A stretch of 54,757 bases of DNA from an uncultured Lachnospiraceae bacterium (GTDB taxonomy: Bacteria > Bacillota > Clostridia > Lachnospirales > Lachnospiraceae), in contig URMK01000045.1 of the NCBI GenBank assembly GCA_900548905.1, forward strand, positions 1-54,757, given 5' to 3'. Position numbers and translations under genes: made by a program. Below are positions 1 through 9,590 of the stretch, piece after piece. Numbering within the stretch: the first letter of the stretch is position 1; every line of letters begins with the position of its first letter. The notes beneath the pieces were generated by a model that searched no databases, was not told the origin of the DNA, and saw only the letters and a list, made by a program, of their open reading frames with translations.

Positions 1-3
1 GGA

Positions 4-58
4 AAAAAGGAAGCTGCCGCTCACGATTTTCAATCGCTAAAGCGACAGCCCCTTTTTT
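4..58 (-). terminator. Terminator of the V-ATPase/phosphatase operon
   Basis: Just past the stop of the phosphatase gene the minus strand folds into an imperfect stem: AAAGGGGCTGTCGCT on one side faces AGCGGCAGCTTCC on the other. The loop holds a small inner hairpin (CGATT/AATCG). An A-rich run precedes the stem and a T-rich run follows it. The placement fits an intrinsic terminator for the operon that starts near 9.6 kb. Confidence 0.6.
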
Positions 59-871
59 TCATACCTCCAGATACATCTCCCGGAGCCGTCCCCTTCTCTC
101 TTCCTCCAGTCCCATTTCCTTCTCCAGAAACGCATCTATTGTGCCGTATCCTTCTTCAATGGCCTGGAACACGCGGATAAGATAGCTTTCCTGTACCTGC
201 ATCAATTCCCTGAGGCAGTCAATGAGCTGCGGGTTCTGAAGACGTTCCTTCAGCTTTTCCAGATGGCCCTCCACCACATCCGCAGTAAAGGTATTCACCA
301 TCATGTAATCTGCCAGAATAGTCTCTCTGGGCACATTCAGAGCGGACAGGAGCAGGGCGGTGCCCACGCCCACACGATCCTTCCCGGCGCTGCAGTGCCA
401 CAGGACGGCGCCTTCCTCCTGTGCCAGGAGGATGTCAAAAAACTTCCGGTACTGCTGTCTGGAAAAGGGATCCATGACCAGATTGCGGTACAGGCCTGCC
501 ATATATTCCTCTGCCGCCTTCTCGCTGCTGCCCATCTGCTGTACCAGCATTTTCATCATATCCTTTTCCGCAGTTTTTTCCCTGGTGATTCCGATCGCCT
601 GATCGCTGAGAATGGGGTTTACCACATAGGCCACCCCGGGGAGTATGGGATCCGGGGCCTCGCTGCGTTCCTGTCCGGTACGGAAGTCCACATCCGTGCG
701 CAGGCCGTACACTTGTGTGAGGATCTGTTTATCCGTTTCGGTCATGCCGGCCAGCTGCCCGCTGCGCAGCAGTCTGCGGGGGCGTATTTTCTTCCCGTCC
801 GCCGTTTCAAAACCGCCTAAATCTCTGGTATTATGCAGTCCCTCCAAAGGGATTCTCCTGATCTCTTTCAT
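59..871 (-). CDS. Tyrosine-protein phosphatase (Y_phosphatase3 type)
   Basis: The 270-residue protein carries the CX5R phosphatase loop HCSAGKDRVG near residues 158-167. The N-terminus has the family-typical GLHNTRDLGG motif, followed by a conserved RSGQL segment. Lys and Asp inside the loop are typical of the atypical tyrosine/lipid phosphatases of this family; the substrate is unknown. The ATG overlaps the stop of the V-ATPase subunit D gene by four bases (ATGA), so the gene is probably translationally coupled to the ATPase operon. No signal peptide is visible, so it is likely cytosolic. A protein phosphatase at the end of an ATPase operon suggests shared expression rather than proven shared function. 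Confidence 0.85.
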   Translation of the reverse strand: MKEIRRIPLEGLHNTRDLGGFETADGKKIRPRRLLRSGQLAGMTETDKQILTQVYGLRTDVDFRTGQERSEAPDPILPGVAYVVNPILSDQAIGITREKTAEKDMMKMLVQQMGSSEKAAEEYMAGLYRNLVMDPFSRQQYRKFFDILLAQEEGAVLWHCSAGKDRVGVGTALLLSALNVPRETILADYMMVNTFTADVVEGHLEKLKERLQNPQLIDCLRELMQVQESYLIRVFQAIEEGYGTIDAFLEKEMGLEEERRGRLREMYLEV

Positions 872-1509
872 CCGGCCTCCTGTGCTTTTTTCTTATTCAT
901 GTTTCGTTTTATCACCTTCAGCCTGGTAAATTCTTCCCGTTCTTTTTCCTCCAGGGCATTGCTGATATCCTTAACCAGCGCCGTGTAGGTAGGGATGGTG
1001 ATGTTCTTCAGCGCATTGGCACGTTTCTGCGTCTTACGGATGTTCATTGCCAGCCGGTACGCGGCGTTTTCCACCATAGACAGCTTGATCGTCAGCTCCT
1101 TCACCTTCAAAAAGCCTTCCCTGGCCCTGTCCACGGACTCCCTCGTGCTGTAGAAGCCATAGCTGGGGCCTGCCTCATCCGGCGTATATTCCACCTTGGG
1201 GATCTCCGTTCCCATAATGCTTCTGGTTTTAATGCGGACAGAGGTTTCTATCGGTACCGCATGGGATATTTCCTGCACATAATGGATTCCCACTTCGATA
1301 TTCGCCTGCTGAAGGGCTTCATAGGCATTGGTAAAGGTCTCGTTGATTTCCGACTGGATGGCCTTTGCCTCCTCATTCAGGTTCATCAGTTCCCGTATGA
1401 GGATATTCCTTTTTTTGTCCATCAGCTCATAGCCCTGTTTTGCCAGCTCCAGGGAATTTTTTACCATGATCAGGTTGCCTTTGGTAGGAAATATATTTTT
1501 CTCTGCCAT
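868..1509 (-). CDS. atpD: V-type ATP synthase subunit D
   Basis: The 213-residue protein is predicted to form the long coiled-coil central stalk of the V1 motor, which turns inside the A3B3 hexamer. It shows the family N-terminus (PTKGNLIMVKNSLELAKQGY) and a C-terminal helix rich in Arg/Lys (QKRANALKNITIPTY). Its length matches the family. It lies 18 bp downstream of subunit B and overlaps the phosphatase gene downstream. Gene names vary between ntp and atp systems; the symbol follows the V-type naming. Confidence 0.95.
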   Translation of the reverse strand: MAEKNIFPTKGNLIMVKNSLELAKQGYELMDKKRNILIRELMNLNEEAKAIQSEINETFTNAYEALQQANIEVGIHYVQEISHAVPIETSVRIKTRSIMGTEIPKVEYTPDEAGPSYGFYSTRESVDRAREGFLKVKELTIKLSMVENAAYRLAMNIRKTQKRANALKNITIPTYTALVKDISNALEEKEREEFTRLKVIKRNMNKKKAQEAG

Positions 1510-1527
1510 GTGCTCACACCCTTTCCT

Positions 1528-2916
1528 TTACGCCTTCTCCACGGCGGGATAATACTGATCCAGTACCTTGGTATTGACACGGTCCAGTTCCTCCCTGGGA
1601 AGCATATGCAGCAGTTCCCAGCCGATATCCAGCGTCTCCCGGATAGTCCGGTTTTCATCCTGCCCCTGGCCTACGAAACGGGCCTCAAAGGCCTTTCCGA
1701 ATTCCAGATATTTTTTATCCAGAGGGGAAAGCTCATCTTCACCGATAACGCTTGCCAGCGCTCTGGCATCCCCTACCTTTGCGTAGGAGGCAAAAAGCTG
1801 ATTGGCAACGTCTGCATGATCCGCCCTGGTATAGCCTTCTCCGATACCGTCCTTCATCAGACGGGACAAAGAGGGAAGCACATTGATGGGAGGATAAACG
1901 GACTTTCCGTTCAGCTCCCGATCCAGAACGATCTGCCCTTCCGTAATATATCCGGTCAGATCCGGGATAGGATGGGTAATATCGTCGTTGGGCATGGTAA
2001 GTATGGGAATCTGGGTCACGGAACCGTCCACGCCGTCCACAATGCCGGCCCTTTCATATATGGTTGCCAGCTCACTGTAGAGATAGCCGGGATAACCTTT
2101 CCGGGAAGGGATTTCCCCCTTGCTGGAGGATACCTCACGCATGGCCTCTGCAAAGGAGGTCATATCCGTCAGGATAACCAGGATGTGCATGCTCTTTTCA
2201 AATGCCAGATATTCCGCCACGGTAAGGGCCACCTTGGGCGTGATCAGCCTTTCCACCACCGGATCGTTCGCCAGATTCAGAAACATGACCACATGATCGG
2301 ATACGCCGCTTTCCTCAAAGGTACTTTTAAAATATTCCGCCACGTCATATTTTACGCCCATGGCGGCAAAAACAATAGCAAACTTCTCATCGGAATTATC
2401 CCCCAGGGATGCCTGGCGCACAATCTGCGCCGCCAGCTGGTCATGGGGAAGGCCGTTTCCGGAGAAAATAGGGAGCTTCTGCCCCCGGATCAGCGTCGTC
2501 AGCCCGTCGATGGCGGAAACGCCGGTACGGATATAGTTACGGGGATATTCCCTTCTCACCGGGTTCAGAGGCTTGCCGTTCACATCCGCCTTTTTCTCCG
2601 CTACGATTTCCCCCAGATTATCGATGGGTTCGCCGATACCGTTGAAGGTTCTTCCCAGCAGGCTTTCGGAAAGCCCGATTTCCATAGGATGCCCGGTAAA
2701 CCGGGTGTGGGTGTTCTGCAGGGACAGGTTTTCCGTCTTTTCAAATACCTGCACCACCGCTTTGTCCTCATTGATTTCCACGACACGGCCCAGCTTGCGG
2801 TCCGCCCCCTTGTCCATGGTGATTTCCACCACCTCGTCAAAGGATGCGCCCTGAACGCCTTCCAATACTACAAACGGGCCGTTCACACTGCTCAAGCCCA
2901 AATATTCTATTGCCAT
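1528..2916 (-). CDS. atpB: V-type ATP synthase subunit B
   Basis: This 462-residue protein is the non-catalytic nucleotide-binding subunit of the V1 hexamer. It has the family N-terminus (EYLGLSSVNGPFVVLEGV), the segment SGNGLPHDQLAAQIVRQA where the A subunit has its P-loop, and SLSRLMKDGIGEGYTRADH towards the C-terminus. The absence of a canonical Walker A motif is normal for subunit B. Length is as expected. It follows subunit A by 12 bp. Confidence 0.97.
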   Translation of the reverse strand: MAIEYLGLSSVNGPFVVLEGVQGASFDEVVEITMDKGADRKLGRVVEINEDKAVVQVFEKTENLSLQNTHTRFTGHPMEIGLSESLLGRTFNGIGEPIDNLGEIVAEKKADVNGKPLNPVRREYPRNYIRTGVSAIDGLTTLIRGQKLPIFSGNGLPHDQLAAQIVRQASLGDNSDEKFAIVFAAMGVKYDVAEYFKSTFEESGVSDHVVMFLNLANDPVVERLITPKVALTVAEYLAFEKSMHILVILTDMTSFAEAMREVSSSKGEIPSRKGYPGYLYSELATIYERAGIVDGVDGSVTQIPILTMPNDDITHPIPDLTGYITEGQIVLDRELNGKSVYPPINVLPSLSRLMKDGIGEGYTRADHADVANQLFASYAKVGDARALASVIGEDELSPLDKKYLEFGKAFEARFVGQGQDENRTIRETLDIGWELLHMLPREELDRVNTKVLDQYYPAVEKA

Positions 2917-2928
2917 AATGCGCCTCCT

Positions 2929-4695
2929 TTATGCATTCCTGGCAATGACATCATCGTAAAACTTATCAATTGCCTTCTTATATTCTTCAAATTTATCCAG
3001 ACGGCTGTTTTCCACATCATACTTGATGGAGATCACCCTGTCAAATATGGGATCCTCCCGCAGCACCGACATGGGCATTCCCATGGATATGAGCACTTTG
3101 GACTTCTGGTACAGGTAAAGGATGGTCTCCATCATCTTCTTCTGCTTCGCCAGGGGCACACAGGTATCCTCCGGGTGGAATGCATTCTGCTGCAGGAAGC
3201 CCAGGCGGATAACTCTGGCGATTTCCAGCGTCAGCTTCTGATCATCGGGCAGCACATCGCCTCCGATGAGCTTGACGATTTCCATAAGACCGCTTTCCTG
3301 GGTCAGTATGGATACCAGCTGGTTTCTGTTGTCTATGAAATCACTCCCCACATGATCCGCATACCAGCCCGCCAGATCCGGCAGATATTCGCTGTAGCTG
3401 GACAGCCAGCTGATGGCGGGAAAATGCCTCTCATGGGCCAGGCCCTTGTCCAGTCCCCAGAAGCAGCGGACAAAACGCTTGGTATTCTGGGTAACCGGTT
3501 CGGAAAAATCGCCGCCCTGGGGGGATACCGCACCGATGATGGATACGCTTCCCTCCGTGCCGTTCAGATTCTGCACCATACCGGCCCGTTCGTAAAACGC
3601 GGACAAACGGCTGGCAAGATAGGCGGGGAAGCCTTCCTCGGCAGGCATTTCCTCCAGACGTCCGGAAAGCTCACGCAGAGCCTCGGCCCAACGGGAGGTG
3701 GAATCGGCCATAATCGCCACATGGTAGCCCATATCCCTGTAATATTCCGCCAGGGTAACCCCGGTGTATACACTTGCTTCACGGGCCGCCACCGGCATGT
3801 TAGAGGTATTCGCAATCAGCACCGTCCTGTCCATCAGGGGATTTCCCGATTTGGGGTCGATCAGCTTGGAGAAATCCTCCAATACCTCCGTCATCTCGTT
3901 GCCGCGTTCCCCACAGCCGATATATATGATAATATCCGCATCGGACCATTTGGCAATGGAATGCTGGGTCATCGTTTTCCCCGTTCCGAACCCGCCGGGA
4001 ATTGCAGCAGTCCCCCCCTTGGCGATAGGGAACAGGGTATCCAGAATCCTCTGGCCGGTTACCAGCGGCTGGGAAACCGGGAACCTTCTTGCCGTGGGAC
4101 GGGGACGTCTGATAGGCCATTTCTGCACCATCGTCAGCGCAGTTTCCGTACCGTCCGCCTTCTGGAGCACCGCGAGCGTATCACTGATGGTATATTTTCC
4201 GTCCTGCGCCGCACTGATGATATACCCCTGCGTTCCGGGAGGTACCATAACCTTATGCACAATAGCGGGGGTTTCCGGTACTTCGGCCAGGATGGTGCCT
4301 CCGCTGACCTTATCCCCTTTCTTCACCATTATCTTGGTATCCCATTCCTTATGGGTATCCAGCGCATCCACGGCAAAGCCCCTGCTGATAAAGTCGCCGG
4401 AGATCTTTGCCACCTCTTCCAACGGCCTCTCAATACCGTCAAATATGTTATTCAGGATTCCCGGCGCCAGCGTTACGGACAAAGTGGCTCCTGTACCTGT
4501 AATCGTTTCCCCGGGCTTCATTCCGGAGGTTTCTTCGTACACCTGAATGGTGGTAAATTCCTTTGTCAGGGAAATGACCTCTCCGATCAGCTTCTCTTCG
4601 CCGGCGTAGACCATTTCACCCATGGAAAATCCCACATCACCTTTTATCGTAATTACAGGCCCGTTAATTCCATATATCTTTCCTGTTTTTTCCAT
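2929..4695 (-). CDS. atpA: V-type ATP synthase subunit A (catalytic)
   Basis: The catalytic ATPase subunit, about 588 residues. It has the Walker A motif GGFGTGKT near residue 235, the ATPase-specific SRWAEALRELSGRLEEMP segment and the non-homologous insertion typical of V/A-type A subunits before the P-loop. An in-frame GTG exists upstream at 4710. The ATG at 4695 is preferred because it gives the usual N-terminus (MEKTGKIYGINGP) and has a purine-rich stretch (AGTGAGAG) about 8-9 bases ahead. It sits between subunits E and B in the operon. Confidence 0.97.
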   Translation of the reverse strand: MEKTGKIYGINGPVITIKGDVGFSMGEMVYAGEEKLIGEVISLTKEFTTIQVYEETSGMKPGETITGTGATLSVTLAPGILNNIFDGIERPLEEVAKISGDFISRGFAVDALDTHKEWDTKIMVKKGDKVSGGTILAEVPETPAIVHKVMVPPGTQGYIISAAQDGKYTISDTLAVLQKADGTETALTMVQKWPIRRPRPTARRFPVSQPLVTGQRILDTLFPIAKGGTAAIPGGFGTGKTMTQHSIAKWSDADIIIYIGCGERGNEMTEVLEDFSKLIDPKSGNPLMDRTVLIANTSNMPVAAREASVYTGVTLAEYYRDMGYHVAIMADSTSRWAEALRELSGRLEEMPAEEGFPAYLASRLSAFYERAGMVQNLNGTEGSVSIIGAVSPQGGDFSEPVTQNTKRFVRCFWGLDKGLAHERHFPAISWLSSYSEYLPDLAGWYADHVGSDFIDNRNQLVSILTQESGLMEIVKLIGGDVLPDDQKLTLEIARVIRLGFLQQNAFHPEDTCVPLAKQKKMMETILYLYQKSKVLISMGMPMSVLREDPIFDRVISIKYDVENSRLDKFEEYKKAIDKFYDDVIARNA

Positions 4696-4740
4696 AACAA
4701 GATCTCTCACTTTCTGTCATAAGTTACGGCCTGTCAAGCC

Positions 4741-5313
4741 CTATACCTGAAAAACAAAAGCTCCTTCCGCTTCCTTAAGCTTTGTTTCAAAGGACTGATC
4801 TATCAGTATATTCCTGGAACGGATTAACGCGCGGATACCGCCGCCAAAACCATATTTGCTCACTTCAACCGTGGTATTGGTCATGGACGCCAGAGAATTG
4901 AGCTTGCCGGAATCCGCCGGGTCAATATAAATAAGCACCTCATCCCCTCCGGCAAATTTCTTCGCCTTTCGGATTTCAGCCACCAGATAATCCTGGTACT
5001 CCCTGGTATCCATATAGTTCTCCAGCTTATCCCTTACCTCAGTAAAAAGCTTCGCCTTGAGTTCCTCGGAAAGTTCGCCCACCTTTTCCCGGATTTGCAG
5101 CTGTGCCCTGGCAATTTCGGCGTTCTGCTTCTTTTTAAAGCTGTCCTCGGAAAGCTTCAGCTGCAGAGCCGCTTTTCTCGTGCTCTCTTCCTTGTGCTCT
5201 TCCAGCGCTTTTTCCAGCGCATTTGTATAATCAGTAAGAACCCTCGCATTCTTCGCGTTGGTGCTTTCCGTCGTCACATCCAGGAAATGCTTTAACTTTT
5301 CCTCTGTTGTCAT
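4741..5313 (-). CDS. atpE: V-type ATP synthase subunit E
   Basis: The 190-residue peripheral-stalk subunit. The N-terminal two thirds are a long charged helix (Glu/Lys/Ala-rich, for example KALEEHKEESTRKAALQLKL). The C-terminal globular part has the family pattern KYGFGGGIRALIRSRNILID. Together with the G/H subunit it should form the stator stalk. It lies about 50 bp downstream of subunit F and about 45 bp upstream of subunit A. Confidence 0.9.
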   Translation of the reverse strand: MTTEEKLKHFLDVTTESTNAKNARVLTDYTNALEKALEEHKEESTRKAALQLKLSEDSFKKKQNAEIARAQLQIREKVGELSEELKAKLFTEVRDKLENYMDTREYQDYLVAEIRKAKKFAGGDEVLIYIDPADSGKLNSLASMTNTTVEVSKYGFGGGIRALIRSRNILIDQSFETKLKEAEGAFVFQV

Positions 5314-5361
5314 AAAGAACCTCCTATTATAACTTGATGTATCTGTTCGGTTTCTTCACCG

Positions 5362-5670
5362 TTACAACTTGATACCGATAGCTTCGTTCACATATGCCGT
5401 AATAAAATCCGATCTCCGGCCGGTACCATGTCTGTCAGGTATCTCAACCACCAGCGGCACTTTATAATTCAGCTTCACATTGTTGACGACATCCGGAAAA
5501 TCCCTTCCGAATTTTTCCGTGAGCAGCAGGATCCCGATTTCCTTATCGGCAAGCACCTTGTCGATTTCTGCCTTCAGCTCCTGCTTTTCATGGACCACCG
5601 CCCCTTCTACGCCGGCAAGTCTCATGCCGGTGTAGGAATCAATGTTATCGCTGATAAGATACATTTTCAT
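5362..5670 (-). CDS. atpF: V-type ATP synthase subunit F
   Basis: A small 102-residue central-stalk subunit. It has the Rossmann-like start MYLISDNIDSYTGMRLAGVEG and the segment IGILLLTEKFGRDF. This matches the family in size and pattern. The start overlaps the last base of the K subunit gene, so coupling is likely. Confidence 0.9.
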   Translation of the reverse strand: MKMYLISDNIDSYTGMRLAGVEGAVVHEKQELKAEIDKVLADKEIGILLLTEKFGRDFPDVVNNVKLNYKVPLVVEIPDRHGTGRRSDFITAYVNEAIGIKL

Positions 5671-6110
5671 TACAGTTTACCAAGGATCATGAAGGCGATG
5701 ATCAGACCGTAGAGGCAGACACCTTCGGCAAGACCTACAAAGATCAGGGACTTACCAAGGATGGAGGAATCTTCGCTGATAGCTCCCAGCGCCGCGCTTG
5801 CCGCACTGGCAACGGCGATACCGCCGCCCACGCAGGAAAGGCCGATGGAAAGGCCCGCGGCCAGATAGCCCAAACCGGTTGCCATACCGCCCGCAGCAGC
5901 TGTTGCCGCCGCAGCATTTGCCGCATCCGCAGCGGATGCCTGGCCGCCGAACATCACAAGGCCGGTTCCCAGCATGAGGCCGAAAAAGGCGACGGCATTG
6001 ACCGCCAGGGATATCTTATATCTTCTTTTGGATTTTTCTCCCTTAAAATACATCCGGAAAGGTACCACAATGCTTAAAATTAATGCTGTAAATAATAATA
6101 CTTTTGCCAT
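5670..6110 (-). CDS. atpK: V-type ATP synthase subunit K (membrane rotor proteolipid)
   Basis: The 146-residue proteolipid has about four hydrophobic segments (roughly residues 3-20, 35-55, 78-105 and 116-144). A charged loop (GEKSKRRYK) separates the first two. Only the C-terminal hairpin looks like a classical c-ring hairpin: it is Gly/Ala-rich and has the ion-site Glu in VGLAEGVCLYG. The Ser/Thr that often follows this Glu in sodium-binding rings is Gly here, and no Gln is seen in the partner helix, so proton coupling is slightly favoured. This is not proven. Confidence 0.9.
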   Translation of the reverse strand: MAKVLLFTALILSIVVPFRMYFKGEKSKRRYKISLAVNAVAFFGLMLGTGLVMFGGQASAADAANAAAATAAAGGMATGLGYLAAGLSIGLSCVGGGIAVASAASAALGAISEDSSILGKSLIFVGLAEGVCLYGLIIAFMILGKL

Positions 6111-6157
6111 GATAAATGACCTCCTATTAGTCCTTTTCTTGTTATATGTTTGTACTT

Positions 6158-8113
6158 TTAATTGCTCTTTGCCGTCTTTGCATAAGGCTTGAACTCCCTG
6201 CCGTCCCCCTTATAGAACCGGCTGAAGAATTCATAGTACTGAAGACGCAGGCCCTGTATCCCCACAATAAGCCCTTCCATACCGCAGACAATCAGGTTGC
6301 CTATAATAATGACGATGATGTTGGGGGTCCCCCCGTTTTCCGCTCCGGCCAGCATGAGCACAACCTGCATCATAGCCGCATGGCTCACCGCAAAGGCTCC
6401 GATACGCACAAAGGACAGGGTATTGGAAAAGTAACTGAGAAGCACTTCGAACATTTCAAAAAATGCCTGCACCACAAACATCCCTTTGCCGCCTTCTATC
6501 AGTTCCTTCTTCTTATTCAGCTTGTTGGTAAGCGGCTCTTTGCAGGCTATCACCAGCAGAGGGACCGCAAACATCACCACAAGGACGATTCCTGCGGGAA
6601 GGGAGTGCCCTGTCATGAACAGCACCACCACCGCGGCCACAGCCCCGTAAAACACCAGCCCGGCCACACCGTTAGTGTCAAAAAGCGCTTCTCCCAGATC
6701 CTTCGCACGCAGGCTGTTGATTATGTGGAATACCATCATTAACAGCACCAGCCCCATACCCAATCCCACCGCAACCACAAATACGGTGTTCAGGTTGCCG
6801 ATAAACGGAAGCGTTGTCATGGCCTCTGTGGGCCGCAGCCAGAGAGGCTCTATCACATCCTCAAATCCGAACACGCTCCCGAAACAGAAACCGAACAGCG
6901 TGGAAAAGATACCGCAGCTTCCTACGATAGCCGCCAGGTTGAGCTTTTTAAACTTATACAGGAGCATGCCGCCCGCGAACAGGCACAGCCCCTGTCCCAC
7001 ATCCCCGAACATAGCTCCGAAAATGATGGAATAGGTCACAGCCACAAAAATCGTGGGATCGAATTCCTGATAATCCGGAAGGCCGTACATCCGGATAAAC
7101 ATTTCAAAGGGCTTGAAAATCCCCGGATTTTTCAGCTTGGTGGGAGGCTTGCGGAACCGGTTTTCCAGGCTCGTTCCGTTTCCGTCCTCAATCATACAGA
7201 AAATATCCGCATCCCCTTCGATTTCCTTTTCAAACTTCTCCGCATCCTCCTGTGTCATCCAGCCGCAGAGAATAAAAAATACCGTATCCTTTGCCCTGGT
7301 AAAGGCCGCCAGGCGGCGCACATCAAAGTACTCGGCGCTTTCCCCGATCCGTTTTGCCGCGGCCAGGACCTGGCTTTTGAGTTCCTCCAGCCTGTGCCGG
7401 AAGCTGTCCTCAAGCTCTCCCAGCTTCCCGTCCAGCTCCTTTTTCCGGGCGTTCAGCTTATCATAAGCCTCCTCCACGGTCCCCTCATAATCATCGTCTA
7501 TGAAGGTCCTTTCAAAATGAAGGGATGCATAAACGGCGTCCACTTTTTCCTCTTCGGCGGCAGGCACAAAATAAACGCCCCAGATATAATTCTCATCCCT
7601 TCCGCACTCATCAAATATGGAACAGATATCGTCCATGAGATATTCCTTCAGCTTGGAATAGGATTCCACCGGAATTTTTCCGAAACGGAACTTGATATGT
7701 TTGAAATGGAGGATAGATGCCACATCATAATGCAGATCCTGGAAAGGCCGTATATTCGTCAGCAGATCCGCCACTTTCCTGCGTTCCGTCTCCAGGCCGC
7801 TTTTCGCCTGTCTGCAAGTCTCCAGTTCCTTCCACAGTCCTTCAACCAGGGAAACGGCCGGTTCAATCTCCATCCTGCCTACCGCCCCGCCGTCCTGCGT
7901 CCCGTCTGTCAGACGGCCAGCCAGCTCCTCTGCCTTTGCCTTGATGTCCCGATAGGGATTACTGTCCGCACAGGGAGTGATATTCTTCAGGTCTTTTAAT
8001 TCGGATAACGTATTCTCCAGCTGTATTTCGTACCGGTACAGATATTCGGAGGTCACTCTGTCTATCTCTTCCTTGGGTCCGATAATACTGATAAATTTCA
8101 TTTTTTCTATCAC
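6158..8113 (-). CDS. atpI: V-type ATP synthase subunit I (membrane stator)
   Basis: The 651-residue subunit has a cytoplasmic, coiled-coil-rich N-terminal half and a C-terminal membrane half with about seven to eight hydrophobic helices. In the latter, FVRIGAFAVSHAAMMQVVLM contains the conserved Arg and His of the ion half-channel. The sequence EFDPTIFVAVTYSIIFGAMFGD marks the first membrane helix. It functions as the stator opposite the K ring. It lies between subunits C and K, about 12 bp after C. Confidence 0.95.
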   Translation of the reverse strand: MIEKMKFISIIGPKEEIDRVTSEYLYRYEIQLENTLSELKDLKNITPCADSNPYRDIKAKAEELAGRLTDGTQDGGAVGRMEIEPAVSLVEGLWKELETCRQAKSGLETERRKVADLLTNIRPFQDLHYDVASILHFKHIKFRFGKIPVESYSKLKEYLMDDICSIFDECGRDENYIWGVYFVPAAEEEKVDAVYASLHFERTFIDDDYEGTVEEAYDKLNARKKELDGKLGELEDSFRHRLEELKSQVLAAAKRIGESAEYFDVRRLAAFTRAKDTVFFILCGWMTQEDAEKFEKEIEGDADIFCMIEDGNGTSLENRFRKPPTKLKNPGIFKPFEMFIRMYGLPDYQEFDPTIFVAVTYSIIFGAMFGDVGQGLCLFAGGMLLYKFKKLNLAAIVGSCGIFSTLFGFCFGSVFGFEDVIEPLWLRPTEAMTTLPFIGNLNTVFVVAVGLGMGLVLLMMVFHIINSLRAKDLGEALFDTNGVAGLVFYGAVAAVVVLFMTGHSLPAGIVLVVMFAVPLLVIACKEPLTNKLNKKKELIEGGKGMFVVQAFFEMFEVLLSYFSNTLSFVRIGAFAVSHAAMMQVVLMLAGAENGGTPNIIVIIIGNLIVCGMEGLIVGIQGLRLQYYEFFSRFYKGDGREFKPYAKTAKSN

Positions 8114-8125
8114 TGCTCACACCTC

Positions 8126-9208
8126 CTATGCAGACGTCTTATCCCATTCATCCTTTGTCTGAACGGGAACCGACGCCAGATATTCTTTAATCCGCTCTGC
8201 GGGCAGACCATAACGGACACATTCGATTACCTTAATCACCTTATTCACCTCTTGTTCCTTTTCATACAAATAGGTGTCCAGACAGGCGGCAGAATAGCCC
8301 GCCGTCCGAAGGTTTGCCTGATGGACCTTATCCATCAGCCTGCCGCAGATTTTTTCCAGCTGTACGTACGCCGCTTCCTCAAGATGCCTGCCATAACTGG
8401 TCTGCTGCAGGACATCCATATATTCCTTGGCATTTTCGGCCTCCACCAGCTGCTTGACCTGTTCGGTGGAGAGCCGGTAATGAATGGGAATCAGAAATGC
8501 ATAAATATCTGCGGGAGTCATACGGTAATATTTTTTAGCCCGGTATATCCACTGGATATTCAGCGTATCCGCCTCCAGTCCGGCAGAACGCTGTATGACC
8601 TGCAGATCCTGCTTCTTCAGATGCTTTTTCACATCCAGCCACAGCTGTTTGAAGAAAAGCATATCCAGAGCCGCCTCATAAGCAAACAGATTGGCCCCGC
8701 CGGCTTTATTCACCACGGCCAGCGCCTTTCCGTACGGCGTATCCTGCAGCAGCCCTATGAGGCCCTCCACGGTCTCCGCCCCCATCAGCACATGGGGATC
8801 CATGGAAGAATGACGCTCAAAAACAGCCTGGTAGGCCGACAGATCAATGCCCGTCCGATCCTCCTGGCTGTCAAACAGATACCGCAGCACATTTTTCAGG
8901 AATATCACTTCATACCGCATGAAATAATCCCCTAAAAACACTCTTTGCTCCAAATCCGCAAATCTGTACAATTTGCCAAAATCATAATAGAGAGACTGTT
9001 TTATCAGCGCCTCCGCCGCACCTCTGTGCAGATGTGTTTCATCCTTATCTGCCAGCACCTTCTCGTAAGAAGGGAGTTTTTTCAGGTAGGAAAGAACCTC
9101 GGGTACGCTGTGCAGGTCACTCATTTCCCGGAACTGCTCCTGGGAAAGCAGCCGGCCCCTCATGGCCTTCACCTTCGTGGAGAGTCCGCTGTAACGGAAT
9201 AAACTCAT
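8126..9208 (-). CDS. atpC: V-type ATP synthase subunit C (AC39 family)
   Basis: The 360-residue, mostly helical subunit links the central stalk to the K ring. It shows AC39-family features: SGLSTKVKAMRGRLL near the N-terminus and repeated helical bundles with LYRFADLEQR and IQWIYRAKKYYRM. A longer reading frame starts at 9232. Its first codons contain the ribosome binding site (AAAGGACGAGG), so the ATG at 9208 is chosen. It lies between the G/H and I subunits, unlike the more common order where I comes first. Confidence 0.9.
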   Translation of the reverse strand: MSLFRYSGLSTKVKAMRGRLLSQEQFREMSDLHSVPEVLSYLKKLPSYEKVLADKDETHLHRGAAEALIKQSLYYDFGKLYRFADLEQRVFLGDYFMRYEVIFLKNVLRYLFDSQEDRTGIDLSAYQAVFERHSSMDPHVLMGAETVEGLIGLLQDTPYGKALAVVNKAGGANLFAYEAALDMLFFKQLWLDVKKHLKKQDLQVIQRSAGLEADTLNIQWIYRAKKYYRMTPADIYAFLIPIHYRLSTEQVKQLVEAENAKEYMDVLQQTSYGRHLEEAAYVQLEKICGRLMDKVHQANLRTAGYSAACLDTYLYEKEQEVNKVIKVIECVRYGLPAERIKEYLASVPVQTKDEWDKTSA

Positions 9209-9222
9209 AACACCTCGTCCTT

Positions 9223-9546
9223 TCAGCTGCAAACCATTTCTTTCAGAAGCCGGTCGCTCAGCTTCCCATGCTCGTTATCATACTTTTGCTGCAGCTTCTC
9301 CAGAATCCGTCCGGTTTCTTCTTCCAGACCGGCCAGGGCTTCCTCTTTTTCCTTCATAAGCCTTTCCTGCAGCGCCTCCTGTTTTTTCCGGGTATCCGCG
9401 GCAAGGGCTTCGTCAAATTCCCTTGTCTTCACTTCCATTTCGGCAGAAATCTCTTTTTTTCTCACTTCCACCGCTTCATTCATCCGGTTGGCTGTATCTT
9501 CGATCTCCGCCAGCCTGCTGATCACTTCATCTACGGCTTTTTCCAT
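9223..9546 (-). CDS. V-type ATP synthase subunit G/H (peripheral stalk)
   Basis: A 107-residue, almost entirely charged helical protein (for example EVKTREFDEALAADTRKKQE) with no Pro or hydrophobic core. This fits a coiled-coil partner of subunit E in the peripheral stalk. It is the first gene of the operon, with GCAGGAGGTAAG as ribosome binding site. Assignment rests on composition and position because this family is poorly conserved. Confidence 0.8.
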   Translation of the reverse strand: MEKAVDEVISRLAEIEDTANRMNEAVEVRKKEISAEMEVKTREFDEALAADTRKKQEALQERLMKEKEEALAGLEEETGRILEKLQQKYDNEHGKLSDRLLKEMVCS

Positions 9547-9590
9547 ATCTTACCTCCTGCCTTCCTATCGGCAATATGCCTTATCATTTA

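Noticed and set aside
1261..4722. A plus-strand open frame of more than 1100 codons opposite the V-ATPase A, B and D genes
   Set aside because: It lies antisense to three clearly conserved genes, has low-complexity, His/Gln-rich composition and no family pattern. It is a by-product of codon usage on the other strand.
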